The position numbers and the translations under genes are program-made. A stretch of DNA of 64,000 nucleotides, taken from assembly GCA_963854835.1 (NCBI GenBank), contig OY978530.1, positions 25,635,637 to 25,699,636 on the forward strand, written 5' to 3'. Numbering within the stretch: position 1 is the first letter of the stretch; each line of letters starts with the position of its first letter. Source of the stretch: Megamerina dolium. Lineage: Eukaryota > Arthropoda > Insecta > Diptera > Megamerinidae. This document shows, piece after piece, positions 1 to 10,399 of the stretch. The notes beneath the pieces were generated by a model. The model saw nothing but the letters and a program-made list of their open reading frames with translations. It was not told the DNA's origin and made no database searches.

Positions 1-2710
1 TCTAGGATGTTGCCACAGAACATAAATAGGGCGAGTTTGTTGACAAAAAAGTTAATTCTGAACAACAACATAACATAACATAACACGATATTATTTTTTT
101 TATTAACAATTTTTAAAATGTAGACAGAAGCGTTTTTAATATTGCACCTAGTACATATAACTAATAAGTGGTACTAATAAGCATTTTTGATTGGAAAATT
201 TTAAAAGGAATGAAAAGCTGTTTTGGTACTCGCTGTCCATTAGGTCTGCTACTGTTTTCCTTTTTACCCGTCTAGGTAGTGCAACCGCCTGCAGAAGACT
301 GGATGCTGTAACGTTGACATGTGTTTTCAAACATTGTTTGTAACCTACGGCATACGTTTTAGCCACGTCGTCAACTGTTGGTATACGAAGGTCAAGGTGG
401 AGATCGCTGTTTTTGATGAAATATGGAGCATTTGCGATGCATCGGAGCACTTTTTTTAAAGCGCTGGATTGTTGCAGTGCATTGCTTGTTGGCACAACTC
501 CAAAATTGTATGCCATAGGTCCAAACCGGATTCAGAATTTGTTTATAAACCGTTAATTTGTTATAGACTTAAAGTTTAGAGTGCCTGCCTATGAGGTGGT
601 AGAATTTGCTTAGTTTTAAGTCATGCTCTTCCCGTTTTTTTTAACATGGGCTTTCCAGCGTAATTTGGCGTCGAGCGTAATACCCAAGTATTTGGCTTCA
701 TTGGCGTGATGCATCGTGGCATCGATATGAATTGGTACATAGTTAGAATTTTTTAGTGAGAAGACTATCTTTACAGGCTTCTCTTTGTTTAATGTGATGC
801 GCCATTTTTTGCAGATGAAGCAAATTGATTGACTGTTTCCTGTAGTTTAGCCGTCGCGTCTTCTATGTTGTTGTCCATTGCTAGAACCGCGGTATCATCT
901 GCAAATGTTGCTGTGACTTGTTGGTTTGCCGAGGGTAGGTCATATGTATACAGTAGATATAGTATAGGCCCAAGAATGCTTCCCTGCGTTTATCTTTTTT
1001 AGAGATGAGTGTGGGCATCTTCGTATTTTAAACTATACTACCTCTCGTCAAGATATGATGGAAGCAGCTCACAGTATAGTGTAGTCAATTACGCCCTAAT
1101 TTTTTGTAGTAATCCTTCGTGCCAAACCTTATCGAGATATTGGCCTATATGAGGATACGTCATTGGGTGATTTCCCGGTTTGGGTATCATAATTACTTCT
1201 GCGAATTTCCAATATATGGGTATATGCTTCAAACGGAAACACGTATTAATTAAATCCTGTGCGATTTGATCCTGGCAAGTTTTGGTAAGTTCCGAAAAAC
1301 TTCAGCCCTTATCAATTCGAAGCCAGGAGATTTTTTGAGTTTCATTTTTAGATTGAGTTCACTCACTTCCTCTGGAGTGATCGGAGTAATTTTGGTGTGC
1401 TCTTCGGGTCAATTTGTGCTTATATCAATAATATCTTAGCCTTCATTTGGACTGAAGGCCTTTTTAAAGTGTTCAGCAAACAGATTGGCCTTTTGAACAT
1501 TTGTTTTAGCCCACTGAGTCGCATTGATTTTCACTGGGACAGACTGCTGCATGGGCCTGTTAAATGATTTGGCCGCCTTCCACATGGAGTATTCAATATT
1601 TTTGTCTGCCGTGAGGGTCATCAGAAAACTATTAAAAGTGTGTGTATGGGTTAATGTTGGATTTTGCGAAACTATGAGCTGCACTGGTGAGTGATCAGAG
1701 TTCAAGTCGAAGCCTTCCGTGATATTTATGTGAGGTGCCGGAATGTTTTTGTAGACGAAAAAGTCAATTAGATCTGGAACTTTGCTAGTGTTCGACGGCC
1801 AGTATGTTGGTTTGCCAGTTGAAATTGAATTACAAGCTGCGAGTTGCATGACTTTTTTGTACATTTCCCTTCCTTTTGTTGTGGTGAGGCCCCAGAACGT
1901 ATTTTTGGCATTGATTACCTCCAATTATGAAACGGCTTTTAAACCGGTTGAAAAGATATAAGTAGTCGTGGCACTTCAACTGATGCTTGGGAGGACTATA
2001 TAAAGCAGTTAAAATCAGTGGTTGTTAAAAAGTTTCAACGGAAACGGAAGTAGCTTGAAATTCGTTTGTGCTTATTTGTTCTTGTAAGTGATGCTTTGTG
2101 GAGTTTTTAATTATGACGACGGTGGGTACCGTAGCTCAGTGGTTAGTGCGTTGGCCTTCTGATGTGTAGGTCGTGCGTTCAATCCCCGACTGAAGCATAA
2201 CAAAATTTAATATCGAAAAGATTGTTTTTCGAATGAAACCTACTTGCCGGCAAGAATTGGCAATTTTTCCGGCAGTAACAATTTGCCAAAAATGCTTCTT
2301 AAAAAAGCTCTGTGACAAAAATAAATTAAAGTGATGTCACAAGGGTTCTGCCGTTCGGAACCGGCTAATATAAGTAGGTCCCTTCTAATGCTGTTCAAAT
2401 CTAACACGCACAACGGTATTAGAAGAGAAGCTCGGTGGTGTTACAATGGGCATTTCTGTCCTAAGTGTATCCTCTCAGAGAGAGGGCAGCCACATAACCT
2501 AACCTAATTATTACGGCGCTGCCACCCATAGTGCAATTAGCGGGATGTTTGGTATGGTGAAGAGTGGTTTTTAAACGTTACATGCAATTGCGTAGTGAAA
2601 TGAGTTTCGGCGATTAGATCGATATAAATGTCATTTAATACGACTTCAAGTTCATTTTTATGTTTAGTTAAACCATTTGCATTCCATAAGAAGAGTTGTA
2701 AAGAATTAGT
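1..2710 (-). pseudogene. ORF2 (endonuclease-RT) of the Jockey relic, broken
   Basis: Minus-strand pieces: endonuclease start with LWNANGLTKHKNELE and IAETHF (about 2700-2520); endonuclease end with GKPTYWP, LIDF and SDHSP (1924-1680); linker with SMWKAAK (about 1600); then an RT region at 1350-600 in shifting frames with KSPG-, PKPG-, GSILGP- and FADDTA-like motifs; then the C-terminal NAPYF segment (516-148). The central endonuclease, including the GDFNA motif, is lost where the SINE and foreign DNA sit. Frameshifts and stops rule out function. Confidence 0.8.
2123..2504 (+). mobile_element. tRNA-derived SINE, copy 1
   Basis: Begins TGGGTACCGTAGCTCAGTGG (a Pol III A box), followed about 30 bases later by a B box in GGTCGTGCGTTCAATCCCCG. 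The body matches copies at 55997-56358 and 30901-31224 (minus). It sits inside the endonuclease of the Jockey relic. Imperfect flanking repeats, TAATTATGACGACG (2108-2121) and TAATTATTACGGCG (2505-2518), may be the target duplication. The last 60 bases differ from the other copies and resemble the end of the LOA-type relic near 25270-25345. It has no tRNA 3' acceptor stem, so it is not a tRNA gene. Confidence 0.85.
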
Positions 2711-2849
2711 CGTAATCTAAAAATTTCATATTGTGCTCTAGTGTGGTCGAACGCAGTTCGAGCGTTTTAAATGTGTCTTCTTTCTTATTTAATTTTGCTA
2801 AGATAATTGATAATGCGTTGTTGCCATGCGATACATCACTTTGAATTGG

Positions 2850-3262
2850 TTTCTTCACTGGGCGTAAGTGACTGCTCTGACGTTAGGGGGTAAATCAGAG
2901 GTGGGTTTATTTTTTGTTACAGCAGTTTGATTATTTTCGTCAGCCTTTGATTTATCTGCTTTCTTTTTCAATCTTATTTTTTGTAATTCTTTAGCGACTA
3001 TGCAACCAAGATAGTTGGCTTGGTGCGATTCGCCATAATTGCAACATTTTGGTTTATCGGATACTGTCTTTTGGCACTCAGAAGTTAAATCTTTCCCGGC
3101 GCATTTAACACATCGTGGTGATTTTCTACAGAGATTTTTTGTGTGTCCAAAGGATTGGCATTTTTTGCATTGAGGAATTAAATTTGGCGATTTTATTGGT
3201 TCAATCTTTACAATTGTGTTAAGGATACTTTCTATTTCGTAAATTTTGTTCACATTTTCAGT
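2850..3262 (-). pseudogene. ORF1 (Gag) C-terminal fragment of the Jockey relic
   Basis: The minus-strand frame carries three cysteine/histidine clusters: CKKCQSFGHTKNLC, then a degraded CVKC-type knuckle, then CCNYGESHQANYLGC. They line up with the three knuckles of family A ORF1 and are preceded by the same IYxI segment. A basic lysine-rich tail follows. The N-terminal half of ORF1 is missing through truncation near 3262. Jockey ORF1 proteins bind the element RNA; that role is inferred from the family. This copy cannot encode a complete protein. Confidence 0.8.
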
Positions 3263-3404
3263 TCAATCAAAATGTCTACGCCAGACTATTACATCACGCG
3301 CACTGTCTGGTGCCACCTTTATAGAAGGCGAATGCAACGCTGACTTGATCAGTCAGCAGTCGATTCGTTATTCTTGTTCTTCTTTTTTTTCTTATATACA
3401 TATT

Positions 3405-3495
3405 TTTTCCCGAACAATGAGTGCGCGCCTTTTTTCTTTTACACAAATACTTATTTTTCCCGACACGAAGAGTGCGCGCATTTTCTTTTTTTATA
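3405..3495 (+). repeat. Short tandem-like repeat with GAGTGCGCGC cores
   Basis: Two or more units of roughly 50 bases alternate a pyrimidine-rich TTTTTCCCGA stretch with a GAGTGCGCGC core and another T/C-rich run. No coding signal is seen. The rest of 3263-4153 holds AT-rich sequence and CAA-rich stretches (about 3830-4110) without recognisable elements; the CAA-rich reading frames there look like low-complexity sequence, not a gene. Confidence 0.5.
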
Positions 3496-4266
3496 ATATT
3501 ATCTGTTCTCACGTTATAATATATACATATAATTATACCATTAAAAACTCTCATATTTAATCTTAATTGCTATATATATAACAAATTAGTGCCGTGTCAT
3601 TTATACATTTATCTCGGATCTTTTTCTTTATAATAAAGAATATACATAAGAAACAATTCGTTTGTGATTTTCGTGGTTTTCTTCTTCATTTAATACGGAA
3701 TTTCTTCCGCTAACGAAAATTATTAAATTCAATAAAATTTGATTAAAATATATATTTTAAACAATGGTATTGGCCACCAACGAAAGGCTTTACAATTTGG
3801 AAGTTGATTGAAAGTGTGTTATTGCGAATACAACAACAACGGCAATTAGCAGTAGCACCATCATCTCAACCGTATTAATAACAACAACAACTAAAGCAGA
3901 ACAAATAAAAGAAAATTACCGACAACAACAGCAAGATTTGTCATCAAGTATTGACAGCAATAATTTGATGTTGGAAAATATGACAGTAGCCAAATATATC
4001 ACCCGAAATGAGCGAACTGATGGACACCGCATTGACGCAACCTCAAATATGTGGATCACGAGAAATGCCTCATCCACAACAACATCAACAACAACCCCAA
4101 AAACATCGACAAGTAGATTTTATATTTATAATTTATTATTTATTATTTATTATCAGTATCGCGCAAGTCACCAATAAGAGTGGACGTCTTTCTTTTGATT
4201 TTTAGAAAAAAAAAAAAAAAAAAAAACAAATAAAATAATATAATTTGCAAACATTTTGTTTATAAT

Positions 4267-5881
4267 ATGAGTGTTCAGCGCTCTCCTCTCCGGCAACGGC
4301 AATCGCCTGTTAATGTGTGTGTAAACAATAATTTGCAATCACCCGCGCAAACCCCCCCGATAAGTGCATTATCAAATAAAACAGTTGATACACACTGCAC
4401 AAGTGAAAGTAACAGTGCAAATCTTTTGCCTGCACATATTAAAAATTCATCAAATTTTGCAACAACAATAAATACAGACAAAAAAAAATAATTTGTTCTA
4501 TCGTGATATACTATCTCCCTCTATACCGTGGAGTGTACAATGTGCTTCTCCTGCTGTAACACCAACAGCTACAACATCAAAGCAATCAAATAACGGCACT
4601 TCTACTGAAGTGCATGACCCAGTAGTTAAAGCAACTAGTGCGATGACTAATAAAGAACCAGTTGCTGTTCAAACTGGTATTGATCGCTACATTACTGTAG
4701 TAAAGCGAAAGAGAAGTCCGCAAAATTCAAAACAAATGAATTCAACAAAAATTCAAAAACAGAACACTGTCCCTATTAGTTCGGAAAATAGATACGCTCT
4801 GCTTTCAGGTGATGAAAGTGACGAAAATATTATCTCCAAGAAAAATTTCAAACCCCCACCCATTTTCTTGAGAGAACGCAACTCAGATAAATTGATTTCT
4901 AGAATTACAAGTCTTATAGGACCAAAGAATTTCCATGTTGTTCCTATTCGCAAAGGCCAAATTGAGGAAACAAAAGTGCAAATCTACAGCGAAACTCATT
5001 ATCGCAAAGTAATAGCGGAATTTGATGCTGTAAAAAAGAATTACTACACATATCAGCTAAAAAGTAGTAAGGGCTTAATCGTTGTACTCAAAGGCGTCGA
5101 ACCCAACGTTGATATTAACGAAATCAAACTTGCCCTCCAGGAAGAAGGGTTTCAAGCCAAAACAGTATTCAACATTCTCAACAAGAGCAATATACCTCAA
5201 CCGTTATATCGTATTGAGCTTCAGCCTGAAACAAAACCCCTAAAAAAAGGTGAAGTACACCCCATATATAAAATTCGATATTTATTGCATCGCAAAATCA
5301 CAATCGAAGAACCCCATAAGAGAACTGGACCTCCTCAGTGCAGCAACTGCCAAGAATATGGACATACTAAGACATATTGTACCCTGCCAGCTCTTTGTGT
5401 GATTTGTGGAGATCTCCATAAATCAAACATATGCCCAAAATCTAAAGGCGATGCTAGCATGAAAAAATGCAGCAATTGTGGAGGTAATCACACCGCAAAT
5501 TATAGAGGTTGCCCAGTATATACAACCCTAAAGCTAAATTTCTCCGCTAGCAATCAACCTCTAAAACCAGTTGAGCAAACTCAGATAGCCAACTCAAGTA
5601 AGAGACAAAATATTGATGCAACACAATTATTCTCTGCAATCCCAAACAAGAATCAAACCAATTCATACGCTAGCGTGTTAAAACAAAACCCACACCAACA
5701 AAGCAATGTAAATAATGAGCAGAAACACTCACTGCCCACCCAACAGCCAAGTACCCTTGAACATTTGCTTCAAACATTGATTCAGAATATGAACCAATTC
5801 ATGAACTCAATGCAAACAATGATGCAAGAAATGATGAAAAATCAATCGATGTTACTCCAAACATTGCTATCCAGACCATGA
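4267..5881 (+). pseudogene. Family A ORF1 (Gag-like), frameshifted in an A-run
   Basis: From the ATG at 4267 the frame runs to a stop at 4489-4491, right after an A9 run; the rest is open in another frame to the stop at 5879-5881. The N-terminal part is S/Q/T-rich low complexity. The C-terminal half has three zinc knuckles (CSNCQEYGHTKTYC near 5338, CVICGDLHKSNIC, CSNCGGNHTANYRGC), then a Q/M-rich tail. Jockey ORF1 products bind RNA and escort the element to the nucleus (family knowledge). An alternative is that translation starts at an internal ATG near 4642, making the upstream piece leader. The stop overlaps the ORF2 start as ATGA. Confidence 0.85.
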
Positions 5882-8486
5882 GTTGTCTCAAGATATGCCA
5901 CTGGAACGCCAACGGCTTAAGCCAGCACCGTTTGGAGCTAATTCAATTCCTTGAATCCAGCCAAATCGACATAATGATGATATCTGAGACCCATTTCACT
6001 GACAAAAATTGCTACCAAATACCATATTACAAACTGTACACCACAAATCATCCGCATGGTAAGGCACGCGGAGGAACTGCCATATTGATAAAAAGCAGAA
6101 TAAAACATCATGTTCTTGAAGATTTTAGTAGCGTCTACTTGCAAGCAACATCTATATGTCTGGAAGAATACATCTCTAAGCTAGTAATATCTGCGATATA
6201 CTGTCCCCCAAGATACAGTATTACCGAACAGCAATATAAAGAATTTTTCTCAACTCTTGGTAGCAAATTCTTGGTTGCTGGCGATTTCAACGCCAAACAC
6301 ATTCACTGGGGCTCCCGATTAATAACTCCAAAAGGCAAAAGACTATGTTCAATCATCACTAACCACGGCTACGATGTTATTTCAAATGGTCAACCGACAT
6401 ATTGGCCGACGGACAAGAGGAAAATACCCGATCTCATAGACTTTGGAGTCGCCAAAGGTTTGCAGATGGAAAATATCTCCACAGAGTGTAATTATGATCT
6501 ATCATCTGACCACTCACCCACGGTAATATCTATAAAATCACCAAGCCCCCAAAGCAATTGCGTTAGAAAGAAAATAGACTGGTTAAAATTCAAGAAATAT
6601 ATAAATTCCCATCTTCTTCTGAGTACTGTATTAAGAAATGGACACGATGTAGACTCAGCACTCGAAAAATTCAACCAGCTGCTCTCATTAGCTCTCAATC
6701 AAATCAATCAATCAAGCAATCAAACTATAGCCCATACACACCAGCCGATATTGAATTGCTAGTAAGACAGAAAAGAAGACTCCGAAGACAATGGCAAGAA
6801 TTCAGATCACCGAATCTGAAAACACAGCTACAGCACTGCACTCGAAAGTTAAAGCAAGCCTTAAAAAATAAAAACAACAAAGAGTTAGAAGAGCACATAG
6901 CGAAATTAACACCTGGTGAAGCGTCAGACTACTCTTTGTGGAAATCAGCAAAAAACTCAAATCGGCCAATTCTCACTGATTCCCCCATCCGTTTGACTGA
7001 CGGTAATTGGGCTAGAAGCAACTGTGAGAAGGGTTTGGCTTTTGCAAACCACCTAAAAAGTGTGTTTACACCCAATCCACCCTCTTCACAGTCCTCATTA
7101 CCAATATTAACTTCTCAACCTTGCTCAATAACGCTCAAAATTAAAAAAAGGACATATTCAAAGCAATTTATAAAGATTTAAACCCAAAAAAATCACCTGG
7201 TCCAGATAAAATTACCGGTAAAATGATAAAAGAGCTACCTCCGGCTTCAGTAATTCATCTGATGCACATTTTCAATGCTACCCTTCGTATTAAACACTAT
7301 CCCAAATGCTGGAAAACTTCAAAAATTATTATGATAGCAAAACCAGGAAAAGACCCTACAAAAGTTGCATCGTACAGACCTATCAGCCTCCTGCCTCTAC
7401 TTTCTAAAGTATTCGAAAAGCTACTTGTCATGAATATAACTCCATTTATTAATCTCAACCAACTGATTCCTCAACATCAGTTTGGATTTAGAAAACAGCA
7501 CGGCACAATAGAACAAGTCCACCGCATTGTAACTCTGATAAGGAACACTTTTGAAGAAAAAAAGTATTGCTCAGCTGTCTTTCTTGATATCACTCAAGCT
7601 TTCGATAAAGTATGGCACGATGGCCTTATTTACAAACTCAAAATATTACTGCCTGCAAATGTCTCCTCATTGCTTAGTAGCTACCTCACGAAAAGACAAT
7701 TTCTCGTACATCACAAGGATTACACAACAAATCCATTGGATATTCACGCTGGCGTTCCTCAAGGAAGCGTTTTGGGTCCCTTACTGTATCTCTTATACAC
7801 TTCAGATATGCCCAACAATAACTATACATTCATATCGACCTTTGCTGATGATACGGCAATATTGTGCTCTCGCTCTAACCCCATAGAAGCTACTAAACTC
7901 CTGCAGACTCATGTCGATTCTCTCGAAATCTGGCTAGCAAAATGGCGTATAAAAGTCAATGAATCAAAGAGCGTACATGTAACCTTCACGCTAAGGCTAG
8001 ATACATGTCCCCCACTTAAAATTAATGGCCACTCAGTTCCACAATGTTCCTCAACAAAGTACTTGGGTATTCACCTCGACAGAAGGCTGACATGGAAAAA
8101 TCACATAGAGGCAAAGAAAACTCAGATCAAGCTTAAAATGAATCAGTTATGGTGGCTGTTACACAGTGCTATTATATAGAGCAATCCTGAAACCAATCTG
8201 GACTTATGGTATTCAGTTTTGGGGCACCGCATCTCCCTCTAATATCGAAAAATTGCAGCGAATACAATCCAAGTGTCTGCGAATTATTGTAAACGCGCCT
8301 TGGTATATGAGGAACGTTAACATCCATCGAGATTTAAATGTATCCACAATTTCTGAGGAAGTTGCAATGTCCTGCAGAAGCTACATTCAAAAATTACACA
8401 ATCATCCGAATCCCCTTGCTAGGCAATTGTTGCTGAGCAAGGGGCATCGTCGATTAAAAAGAAAAGACACACTGAATATGCTGTAA
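5878..8486 (+). pseudogene. Family A ORF2 (endonuclease-RT), three frame breaks
   Basis: Starts at the ATG overlapping the ORF1 stop. Endonuclease motifs HWNANGL, MISETH, GDFNAKH and SDHSP are intact. Compared with A5, the frame breaks near 6700, where a CAAT-rich stretch replaces a longer segment (net loss of about 10 bases); at about 7146, where an A8 run is A7; and at about 8165, where about 29 bases are deleted. A lysine codon has also become TAG at 8177-8179. RT motifs survive between the breaks: FLDITQAFDKVWHDG, GVPQGSVLGP, FADDTAIL. The protein normally nicks the target and primes reverse transcription there; this copy cannot make it whole. Confidence 0.92.
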
Positions 8487-8652
8487 AATTGCTACATCTC
8501 GCGACTCACCAAATTGTGATGGAACGTAGGGGATATCACATAGTTTTATTTAGTTTGTAAGATTTGAATACTTATTGTTAGTTTCTTGTATTTAAGAAAG
8601 ATTCAATAAAAAAAAATAAGCTAACAAAAAAAAAAAAAAAATTATTTATTAT

Positions 8653-8968
8653 TTAAAAGGAACGATTAATTGAAAATAATTTTAATTTATTAGAGGTCAA
8701 GAAGCGGCCGGTAGTGCAAACACATCGGTACAACTCATCTAGGGTATGAGCCCACCGGCATCTCTCTTACACGTTCACAAATGATAAAAGGAACATATCA
8801 ATCTGTTCTTTTGTCTTCCATTTGAGTTTGTTTGTTGCACATAGCATATAACTGATTCTTGATCACACGAGTGGTGAAGATTTTTAACTATAACTTTTAT
8901 TGGTCTTATCTTCGTAGCTGAACTAGGAGATATTTTCACGATTTAATAGCTTTGAAATAGATCTGTAG
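8653..8968. other. No recognisable feature
   Basis: Host or decayed sequence between the A1 target duplication and the first stretch that aligns with the Gypsy LTR. It may be the diverged 5' part of that LTR, but I cannot align it with the complete LTR at 57475-57896. Confidence 0.4.
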
Positions 8969-9168
8969 TCAAAAGAGTCGAAGTAGCAAGTACATTAAAG
9001 ATTGATTGTAAATTGAAGTACTGATTAAATAAATTGTTGATTGGTTAAATAAATTGTTGTTGTACACATTTGGTACAAAATAGTGTTGCAATTATTATTG
9101 ACAGAATCAAGTGATCGAACGGAGTTGATTCGAGTAGAATTAAACGTTCACAAAATAAAAACGTAACA
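8969..9168 (+). repeat. 5' LTR (3' part) of Gypsy element G1
   Basis: Aligns with the reverse complement of the full LTR at 57475-57896 over its last 200 bases, including the ATCGAAC and AATTAAACGTTCAC blocks and the terminal GTAACA. A likely primer-binding region starts with TGGTTTCAAAAGCGGG a few bases after the LTR, in the normal place. The upstream part of the LTR is absent or too diverged to recognise. Confidence 0.8.
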
Positions 9169-9197
9169 ATTGGTTTCAAAAGCGGGATTCTGTTAAG

Positions 9198-10340
9198 ATG
9201 GTGAAAATTGGCCATCTAAAAGTGGACCAGCTTAAAAAGCTGTTGGTAGAAATGAATCTATCGTCATTACGTGCAAAATTGGAACTGCTGGATAGATTAA
9301 GGGAAGCCATGGAAGCTAAGAAAATTCTTCGAGAAAGCCGAGAAACATGCAGATATGTACGTAAGAAAGAGATCAAGATAGATTCCAGTGGTCAATTCAC
9401 GGGGATCTCGAAAATAATGATGCAACAACAACAGCACCAACTGCGTATGGATATTTAACAAGGTTCGACAAGAACACGTCATCGAAAATCTACAAAAAGG
9501 AATTGAACTCAGATTTCAGGAAATTTCTGGTTCCATTAATGAAAAAGTATGAAGGAACATGAAGACGACTTGGAAGATAACTTCGAGAAACTAGAGCACG
9601 TACTCAATCAACTAAAAATAAACGGACCATCTACACCAGTAATTAGAGAATAAAGTACAATCAAACTCAAGTTCGAAATAACAGCTTCGAAAAATCAATG
9701 GGACGATAGTGACAAAACCGCTGCTTTAATAGTGACATTAAAGGGTAATGCGTCAAAAGTCTTGCGGATGGTTTCAGAGACAGATCGTGGTAGCTATCAA
9801 TCACTGATGGAAACACTTCAATTGCATCGAGTGGAAAAAAGATCGCGAGTTCAACGGAGTCATGAGAGCTTTCAGGAATTCGCTTCCGATATTGAGCGCT
9901 TATGTCATCTAGCGTTTTCCGGTAATCCAGAAGTCATCGAAAAAGTAAAAATAGAGGCATTCATAGACGGTATACATGATGGACAGACTAAGCGTGCTCT
10001 AGTCACATCACCAAGGAATACATATGGAGTAGTACTTTGACTTATGAAGCCGCCAGATTGATGTGTCGACCAATGCCACGAGTACGCCAACTAAAAGCAG
10101 GAACATCAGATCTGGTTGAAGCAGTATGCCAGGTAATCAAGTCAGTTGTACAACCTGAAACAAATAACAGGTCGACGCGAGAACAAATTTACTGGTAAAT
10201 GCTTCATTTGCGATAAACCACACCACATGGCGCGTGAGTGCCGTCTACGAGGAAAGCGACCAAGAATAATTCTACAGGAACGCAAAAGAAGGACAAAAAT
10301 GTGGACACCAATCACTCCACTTACACAAAGAAATCGTTAA
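9198..10340 (+). pseudogene. Gypsy G1 gag, decayed
   Basis: The N-terminus (from the ATG at 9198) reads as a SAP-like helix-loop-helix: LKVDQLKKLLVEMNLSS followed by ELLDRLREA. A capsid-like block follows in a different frame at about 9690-10040 (LKGNASKVLRMV, then FQEFASDIERL and KVKIEAFIDGI). A CCHC knuckle CFICDKPHHMAREC lies near 10200. Frameshifts and stops separate the blocks. Gag normally forms the particle that packages the element RNA. The complete relative G2 leaves the window before its gag, so full comparison is not possible here. Confidence 0.8.
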
Positions 10341-10399
10341 ACTAAATCGAGTCAGTTCAGCGGCGAGTGAACTGACTCCAACAGTGGGTTGCCCCATAA

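Larger units (their letters stand above)
1..3262 (-). mobile_element. Diverged Jockey-clade LINE relic, 5'-truncated
   Basis: Reading the minus strand from 3262 down gives Gag zinc knuckles, the start of an apurinic-like endonuclease, a reverse transcriptase (RT) and the Jockey-type C-terminal segment, in the usual order. The protein pieces resemble family A of this window but are clearly diverged, so this is an older relative. The 5' edge falls in ORF1 just before the zinc knuckles, as expected for 5' truncation. The body is interrupted at 1925-2504 by a SINE and about 200 bases of unrelated sequence. The 3' end lies near or beyond base 1; CATAA-like repeats at 66-88 could belong to its tail. 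Confidence 0.85.
4154..8640 (+). mobile_element. Jockey family A LINE, copy A1 (near full length)
   Basis: The 5' end is set by comparison with copy A5: both start CAGT(A/T)TCGCG and then share the same leader. The element ends with an AATAAA signal, the conserved AAGCTAAC and a poly(A) tail. A perfect 12-base target duplication ATTATTTATTAT flanks it (4142-4153 and 8641-8652). It contains a leader with a long A-run (4206-4226), ORF1 and ORF2 overlapping by ATGA, and a short 3' UTR. Both ORFs are damaged, so this copy is probably immobile, although high identity to A3-A5 points to recent insertion. Confidence 0.95.

Noticed and set aside
2126..2195. Possible tRNA gene
   Set aside because: A and B boxes are present, but there is no complementary acceptor stem and the unit repeats with a 300-base body, so it is a SINE head. 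The same holds at 56000 and 31160-31224.
3938..4205. Q- and T-rich open frames
   Set aside because: CAA-repeat translation without start context or conserved motif; partly overlaps the A1 target site.
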